Assembly (NCBI RefSeq): GCF_039522165.1
Contig: NZ_BAAADE010000001.1
Coordinates: forward strand, 682,001 to 746,000
Direction: 5' to 3'
Source: Paenochrobactrum glaciei
GTDB taxonomy: Bacteria; Pseudomonadota; Alphaproteobacteria; Rhizobiales; Rhizobiaceae
Length of the DNA: 64,000 nt
Part shown: positions 59,688-64,000 of the stretch, in pieces
How positions within the stretch are numbered: position 1 is the stretch's first letter
How the letters are laid out: each line of letters starts with the position of its first letter
The notes under the pieces: generated by a model
What the model was told of the DNA's origin: nothing
Databases searched by the model: none
What the model saw: the letters and a program-made list of their open reading frames with translations, nothing else
Program-made: the position numbers and the translations under genes

Positions 59688-60512
59688 TTAAATAACCACC
59701 GGCTGAATGCGGTTCATCACTGCGCGCAACACGCTATAAACTGTTGTCACAGAGGTTTTGGCATTGCCTGCCGATGGCTTGTTTTCAATCTCGATGCGAT
59801 AATTGGCAACCGGCGCTTCCACATGATATTCATGCACATTACCCGGCGCTTGCGGATCAGCCACCAGCTCCACTTTCGTGGCTTCAAAACCTAAACCAGC
59901 CAGCGCCAATGTTGCCGCCACATTGGCATTTTTCGGATATTGCTGCGCTGCATCACGCGCATTGCCCTTAAAGAAAACTACCGCTTCTTTGACATTCGGC
60001 AGATCCAGAATATCTTCAGCAGGTGTGCCGGACCAAGCCACAGGGGGCTTGCGGCCACGATAGGTAACGCTTGTCAGGCCTGTCGGGCGAAGAGCCGACA
60101 GAATATCAACACCGCCAATAGCCCCCGCCGGCAGGATGATCTGACCACCGCCCGTTTCAGCCGCTTTGCGCAAACGTGTTTCCAGTTCCTGATCAGCCAG
60201 CGCACCGATTGAGACGATGATTGTATCTGTGCCACGGCTTAAAAATTCTGGCACATAAGCTGAAACGGCCGCATGGCCTGCGCATTCGATTACCAGATCA
60301 AAAGAAGCGCTTAAAAACGCATCACCATTATCAACGACGGTTAGTTCACCGGCAACCTTCTTGCCCTCTTCCGCCAATTGCTGGCGTGTGGTTTCAGCAA
60401 ATTCCGGCAGGCTTAAAACGGTCAGGGAGGTTAAAGGAGCGGCTAATTCATCACTCAGCAACTTCATTAAGGTGCGTGAAATATTACCATAGCCGATTAA
60501 ACCGATACGCAT
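59688..60512 (-). CDS. nadX: L-aspartate dehydrogenase
   Basis: A 274-aa enzyme. MRIGLIGYGNISRTLMKLL is the N-terminal NAD(P)-binding motif; LVIECAGHAAVSAYVPEFL, IILPAGAIGGVDILSALRP and PKNANVAATLALAGLGFE are motifs of L-aspartate dehydrogenase, which makes iminoaspartate or oxaloacetate from aspartate, an alternative to NadB in NAD synthesis. No nadA or nadC is nearby, so an amino-acid degradation role is also possible. The length is normal. It is convergent with the FmdE-like gene and transcribed away from purC. Confidence 0.9.
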   Translation of the reverse strand: MRIGLIGYGNISRTLMKLLSDELAAPLTSLTVLSLPEFAETTRQQLAEEGKKVAGELTVVDNGDAFLSASFDLVIECAGHAAVSAYVPEFLSRGTDTIIVSIGALADQELETRLRKAAETGGGQIILPAGAIGGVDILSALRPTGLTSVTYRGRKPPVAWSGTPAEDILDLPNVKEAVVFFKGNARDAAQQYPKNANVAATLALAGLGFEATKVELVADPQAPGNVHEYHVEAPVANYRIEIENKPSAGNAKTSVTTVYSVLRAVMNRIQPVVI

Positions 60513-60638
60513 TCATTTTCTCCCTGAAATAAAGTCGCGCGCATGCCCATGCACTGCTCTTCGTGTTTACACCCAAAATGCCCTTCGTGAAAACTGCTCC
60601 TGATAATTTACCGGACAATTCCACGTGCTTTTAAATAA

Positions 60639-60678
60639 AAAAACACCGCCACGAATGGATAATCGCGGCGGTGTTTTT
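60639..60678. terminator. purC terminator
   Basis: AAAAACACCGCC pairs with GGCGGTGTTTTT around a 16-base loop, 29 bp beyond the purC stop. The left A-run provides the U-run for leftward transcription. Confidence 0.88.
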
Positions 60679-60706
60679 CTCATCACAATCCGATATGGAT
60701 GATCAA

Positions 60707-61417
60707 TCAGCCGATCAGTTTTTCATAGACTTTGGCGTGCTCAAGCACTTTGCCGGCTTCGTCCATAACGCGCATGGCATCAGCAGAAATCTCATCGATC
60801 ACCACAACTTCACCATCGATCAGACCAATTTCAATTTTCATATCAATCAGTGTCAGACCGAGGCCGCGCAGGTCAGCCTCGACAATGCGGCATACATTGC
60901 GGGTAATGTCTTTAGCCTTTGCAAGATGCTCAGGGCTCAAAAGACCAAGAGCTACGATTGTATCATCATTGATCAGCGGGTCGCCGCGTTCATCGTCTTT
61001 GACAGTGATCTCAACGAGATTGTCAAATTTCTGCTCGGTATCACGAATATATTGCTGATAACGACGAATGAAACTGCCCCAAGGGCGTGTGCGGCAAACA
61101 AATTCAAAACCGCCGGTGCCGTTGATATCCTTGCCCAGAGGCTCGGCGCGGCGCACTTCCATGGTGCCTTTTTCCAGATCAAGATTGACCAGATGGGTCG
61201 GCACATCGGCAGCATGCAGACGTTTAAAGAAATAATCCGTCATAGCGAGAGACTTGCGCCCCTTGCCTTCAACCTGACCAATAACGGTGTTTGCACCCGG
61301 ATCGATCACACCGTCTGCGCCGGTTACATCATCCTTGAACACCAGAAGAACATTGCCGTTCTCTAGCGCGTAGAGGTCTTTGGTTTTGCCAGAATAAATC
61401 TTTTCGCTGCTGTTCAT
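60707..61417 (-). CDS. purC: SAICAR synthetase (solitary)
   Basis: A 236-aa phosphoribosylaminoimidazole-succinocarboxamide synthase of purine synthesis. EKIYSGKTKDLYALENGN and AMTDYFFKRLHAADVPTHLVNL are the N-terminal motifs; LIDMKIEIGLIDGEVVVIDEISADAMR is the metal/substrate block. In Rhizobiales the usual purC lies with purS-purQ-purL; that set is not here, so this may be the second, paralogous copy. It lies 78 bp downstream of guaA in the same direction but a terminator separates them. Confidence 0.88.
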   Translation of the reverse strand: MNSSEKIYSGKTKDLYALENGNVLLVFKDDVTGADGVIDPGANTVIGQVEGKGRKSLAMTDYFFKRLHAADVPTHLVNLDLEKGTMEVRRAEPLGKDINGTGGFEFVCRTRPWGSFIRRYQQYIRDTEQKFDNLVEITVKDDERGDPLINDDTIVALGLLSPEHLAKAKDITRNVCRIVEADLRGLGLTLIDMKIEIGLIDGEVVVIDEISADAMRVMDEAGKVLEHAKVYEKLIG

Positions 61418-61456
61418 TCGTTTGCTCGCTAAGGTTTATGCACTTGTTATATCTAG

Positions 61457-61489
61457 AAAAAAACAATGCGCCGATTGGCGCATTGTTCT
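61457..61489. terminator. guaA terminator
   Basis: ACAATGCGCC pairs with GGCGCATTGT around GATT, with six A residues on the left giving the U-run for leftward transcription. Confidence 0.88.
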
Positions 61490-61494
61490 TTAAC

Positions 61495-63054
61495 TTATTC
61501 CCACTCGATGGTGCCCGGAGGCTTCGAAGTGATATCATAGACCACGCGGTTAATACCGCGGACTTCATTAATGATACGGGTGGCGGCTTTCGCCAAAAAG
61601 TCCATATCGTAATGGTAGAAATCTGCGGTCATACCATCAACCGATGTGACCGCACGCAGCGCACATACGAATTCATAGGTACGGCCATCGCCCATCACAC
61701 CAACGGTTTGCACCGGCAGCAGCACGGCAAAAGCCTGCCAAATGGTGTCATAAAGACCGGCTTTGCGGATTTCATCCAAGTAAACCGCATCGGCTTCACG
61801 CAGGATTTCCAGCTTCTCACGGGTGATGCCACCCGGGCAGCGAATAGCAAGACCCGGACCCGGGAACGGGTGACGGCCAATGAAGCTATCCGGAAGACCA
61901 AGCTCTTTACCCAACACGCGCACTTCGTCTTTAAACAATTCGCGCAATGGCTCGACCAGCTGCATATTCATGCGCTCAGGCAAGCCACCCACATTATGGT
62001 GCGATTTGATTGTAACCGAAGGGCCACCGGTGAAAGAAACACTTTCGATCACATCCGGATAGAGTGTGCCCTGTGCGAGGAAGTCAGCGCCGCCAAGCTT
62101 ATTGGCTTCTTCTTCAAACACTTCGATGAAGAGACGGCCAATGGTCTTGCGCTTCTTCTCAGGGTCAGTTTCACCTTCCAGAGCGGAAATGAAGCGATCC
62201 TGTGCATTCACCAAAATCAGCGGCAGGTCATAATGTTCTTTGAACATTGCAACCACATCAGCTGCTTCGTTTTTGCGCATTAAACCATGATCAACCAGAA
62301 TACAGGTCAGCTGATCGCCAACCGCTTCATGGATGAGAAGAGCTGCAACGGAAGAATCCACACCGCCTGAAAGAGCGCAGATCACTTTTCCCGAACCAAC
62401 CTGTTTGCGGATAGCCTCCACAGCCTGCTGGCGGTAAGCGGTCATTGTCCAGTCCGGCTTGATGCCAGCAATATTGTGGACGAAGTTTTGCAGGAGTTTT
62501 GCACCATCGGGTGTGTGCACCACTTCCGGATGGAACTGCACGCCGTAATATTTGCGCTTTTCATCAGCGATAGCAGCATAAGGCGCGTTGGTGGAGGTTC
62601 CGATAACTTTAAAGCCTTCAGGCAATGCAGTTACGCGGTCACCATGGCTCATCCAAACCTGATGACGTGTGCCTTTTGCCCACAGACCGTTGAACAGCGC
62701 GCTGTCTTCCTGAACGTCAAGGAAGGCACGACCAAATTCACGGTCATGGCCGCTTTCAACTTTGCCACCGAGCTGTTCGCACATGGTCTGTTCACCATAG
62801 CAAATGCCAAGCACCGGAATACCGGCTTCAAACACTGCCTGCGGCGCACGCGGGCTGCCAATATCAGTGGTTGAGTGCGGGCTTCCGGACAGGATGACAG
62901 CACGCGGATTGATCCGCTTGAATGCGTCACCGGCCAGCTGGAAAGGCACGATTTCGGAATAAACTCCGGCCTCACGGACACGACGCGCTATCAGCTGCGT
63001 GACCTGACTTCCGAAGTCGATGATAAGGATTGTGTCGGGATGATTGGTGCTCAT
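61495..63054 (-). CDS. guaA: GMP synthase (glutamine-hydrolysing)
   Basis: A 519-aa GMP synthase. The N-terminal amidotransferase has ILIIDFGSQVTQLIARRVRE, GICYGEQTMCEQLGG with the catalytic Cys, and GVQFHPEVVHTP with His/Glu. The ATP pyrophosphatase domain has ALSGGVDSSVAALLIHEAVG, and the C-terminal dimerisation domain ends with DITSKPPGTIEWE. The ATG at 63054 is chosen (MSTNHPD), three codons inside the longest frame. It makes GMP from XMP. Confidence 0.97.
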   Translation of the reverse strand: MSTNHPDTILIIDFGSQVTQLIARRVREAGVYSEIVPFQLAGDAFKRINPRAVILSGSPHSTTDIGSPRAPQAVFEAGIPVLGICYGEQTMCEQLGGKVESGHDREFGRAFLDVQEDSALFNGLWAKGTRHQVWMSHGDRVTALPEGFKVIGTSTNAPYAAIADEKRKYYGVQFHPEVVHTPDGAKLLQNFVHNIAGIKPDWTMTAYRQQAVEAIRKQVGSGKVICALSGGVDSSVAALLIHEAVGDQLTCILVDHGLMRKNEAADVVAMFKEHYDLPLILVNAQDRFISALEGETDPEKKRKTIGRLFIEVFEEEANKLGGADFLAQGTLYPDVIESVSFTGGPSVTIKSHHNVGGLPERMNMQLVEPLRELFKDEVRVLGKELGLPDSFIGRHPFPGPGLAIRCPGGITREKLEILREADAVYLDEIRKAGLYDTIWQAFAVLLPVQTVGVMGDGRTYEFVCALRAVTSVDGMTADFYHYDMDFLAKAATRIINEVRGINRVVYDITSKPPGTIEWE

Positions 63055-63188
63055 GTGAAGCATCTAAAGAAAAAATGTCCATGTTGCAATGGTCATTTTC
63101 GTCGCTCTTAACAACAGTTATGAACGAAGCACATTTAATGTAACGCTAACGATAAAAAGGCTCTTAATTTATGCCGTTTGGATACAGG

Positions 63189-63644
63189 TTAGCCTTGCAA
63201 ACCTTTGCGATCCTGCACCACCATCACTGTTGCAGTCATCGTCGCAATCAGGCGCACTTCCGTGTCGGTCACTGCAAAAGCCTGACCATCGCTCACCATA
63301 ATGGTTCGGCCAGGCTTTGTTACCTCGCCACGGAATAAAAACCTGTCACCCTGCCCCGGTGCCAGCAAGTTGACCTTGAACTCAATGGTCAAAACAGCGG
63401 CATCGGCCGGCATCAGCGTGAATGCTGCATAGCCGCAAGCAGAATCAAGTGCTGCCGAAATAATGCCCGCATGCAAATAGCCATGCTGTTGGGTCAGATC
63501 ATTGCGAAAGGGCAATTCGATTTCGACAATGCCCGGCTCGCAACGCGTTAAATCCGCGCCGATCAGCTTTAAGGCCGGCTGTCTTGCGAAGCTCTCTTCA
63601 ACACGCAGCTGAAAATCAGCCTCGGCTATTCTTGCATCCGACAT
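63189..63644 (-). CDS. PaaI-family hotdog-fold thioesterase
   Basis: A 151-aa hotdog protein of the PaaI/YdiI type. LPFRNDLTQQHGYLHAGIISAALDSACGYAA carries the HGG-like turn and the catalytic acidic residue; VNLLAPGQGDRFLFRGEVTKPGRTIMVSDG is the central strand pair. Likely hydrolyses acyl-CoA thioesters; substrate unknown. A GGGGAGG site precedes the ATG at 63644. Monocistronic between guaA and the RsmB-like gene. Confidence 0.88.
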   Translation of the reverse strand: MSDARIAEADFQLRVEESFARQPALKLIGADLTRCEPGIVEIELPFRNDLTQQHGYLHAGIISAALDSACGYAAFTLMPADAAVLTIEFKVNLLAPGQGDRFLFRGEVTKPGRTIMVSDGQAFAVTDTEVRLIATMTATVMVVQDRKGLQG

Positions 63645-63763
63645 AAATCCTCCCCAACACACACATGACTGAATATGACAGTGTCATATTTATGCTGCTC
63701 AATTGTTAAAGAAGCCAGTTATTCTTTTACTATTTTGCGTGGGCGAGAATAAATAATCTGTCG

Positions 63764-64000
63764 TCACGCCTGCTTTTGAAGAATTGCTACATAAAAACCG
63801 TCAGTCATGGTCTGTTTAGGTGAGAAAACACAACCATGGGACAAGAAAACCGGCTGCACATCACCAAACTCAGCGCCAGCAATTGATGCAAGATCAATTT
63901 TCTCTTCCGAGAAATTGCTGTTTTCAGCCAAGAACTTCTCAATTTGCCGGTTGTTTTCACTGTCAAAAATCGAGCAGGTCACATAGACAAAACGGCCACC
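63764..64000 (-). CDS. RsmB-type 16S rRNA (cytosine-C5) methyltransferase, C-terminal 78 residues
   Basis: The visible end has GGRFVYVTCSIFDSENNRQIEKFL, the motif VI TCS with the catalytic Cys of RsmB/NOL1-NOP2-Sun methyltransferases, followed by KQTMTDGFYVAILQ, the usual DGFF-like terminus. The frame is open up to position 64000, so the 5' part of the gene lies outside the window. Identity to a specific RsmB versus RsmF cannot be settled from this fragment. Confidence 0.85.
   Translation of the reverse strand, partial: GGRFVYVTCSIFDSENNRQIEKFLAENSNFSEEKIDLASIAGAEFGDVQPVFLSHGCVFSPKQTMTDGFYVAILQKQA

Noticed and set aside
60671..61366. 231-codon frame on the + strand opposite purC
   Set aside because: Antisense to purC with no recognisable domain.
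61438..62283. 281-codon frame on the + strand opposite guaA
   Set aside because: Entirely antisense to guaA; amino-acid composition is rich in His/Gln/Arg as expected for a shadow frame.
1..64000. CRISPR array or cas genes
   Set aside because: No regularly spaced direct repeats of 25-40 bp and no Cas-like protein were seen.

Overview
The window looks like the chromosome of an alphaproteobacterium of the Rhizobiales, most likely Brucellaceae (Ochrobactrum/Pseudochrobactrum/Paenochrobactrum-like). This rests on protein character and gene order (leuD - zincin - asd - leuB; thioredoxin/TPR - LON-domain - UPF0434; xdhABC with PuuD instead of a classical uricase). The genus is an inference. No CRISPR array, rRNA or insertion sequence was seen.

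Layout. 1-8.5 kb: start of typA, mgtE, a MarR-MFS drug-efflux pair, an M3 oligopeptidase, a CoA-ester lyase. 7.9-11.7 kb: leuD, a small zincin, asd and leuB; asd is preceded by a candidate Thr/Ile/Lys-rich leader peptide. 11.8-20.8 kb: housekeeping genes, two near-identical tRNA-Gly(GCC) cassettes, tam, ettA, a lipase-like hydrolase, a D-lyxose isomerase-like cupin, pncA. 21.0-23.3 kb: a tri-haem cytochrome c coupled to a TsdA-like di-haem cytochrome. 23.3-37.6 kb: a purine catabolic island: glycerate kinase, guaD, puuD, a LysR regulator, xdhA-xdhB-xdhC with uraH, a puuE-uraD fusion, allE, allA and an AzgA-type purine permease. Together they take guanine/xanthine through urate, allantoin and ureidoglycolate to glyoxylate and urea. 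Only the allantoate-to-ureidoglycine step has no gene here.

39.8-49.0 kb is a 9.2-kb integrative element inserted in the 3' end of a tRNA gene with anticodon CAT. A 16-bp copy of the tRNA end forms the far junction. It carries two tyrosine recombinases, two divergent ribbon-helix-helix proteins around a repeated operator, an Abi_C/HEPN-type protein downstream of one of them, a HExxH protein, a lipoprotein, a stand-alone RarA/MgsA-C-like protein and a phage-like HNH/AP2-type protein whose 5' end holds iteron-like repeats.

49.0-54.7 kb: pentapeptide-repeat protein, VOC protein, small membrane protein, LacI regulator, metallophosphoesterase, Ada. 54.9-59.6 kb: a tightly coupled five-gene operon with a class III binding protein, a FecCD-type permease and an ATPase, followed by a 435-aa protein that looks like two amidotransferase-like domains and a 168-aa protein resembling FmdE without its cysteine. 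I regard this as the best candidate for an undescribed system. 59.7-64 kb: aspartate dehydrogenase, a solitary purC, guaA, a PaaI-like thioesterase and the 3' end of an RsmB-type rRNA methyltransferase.
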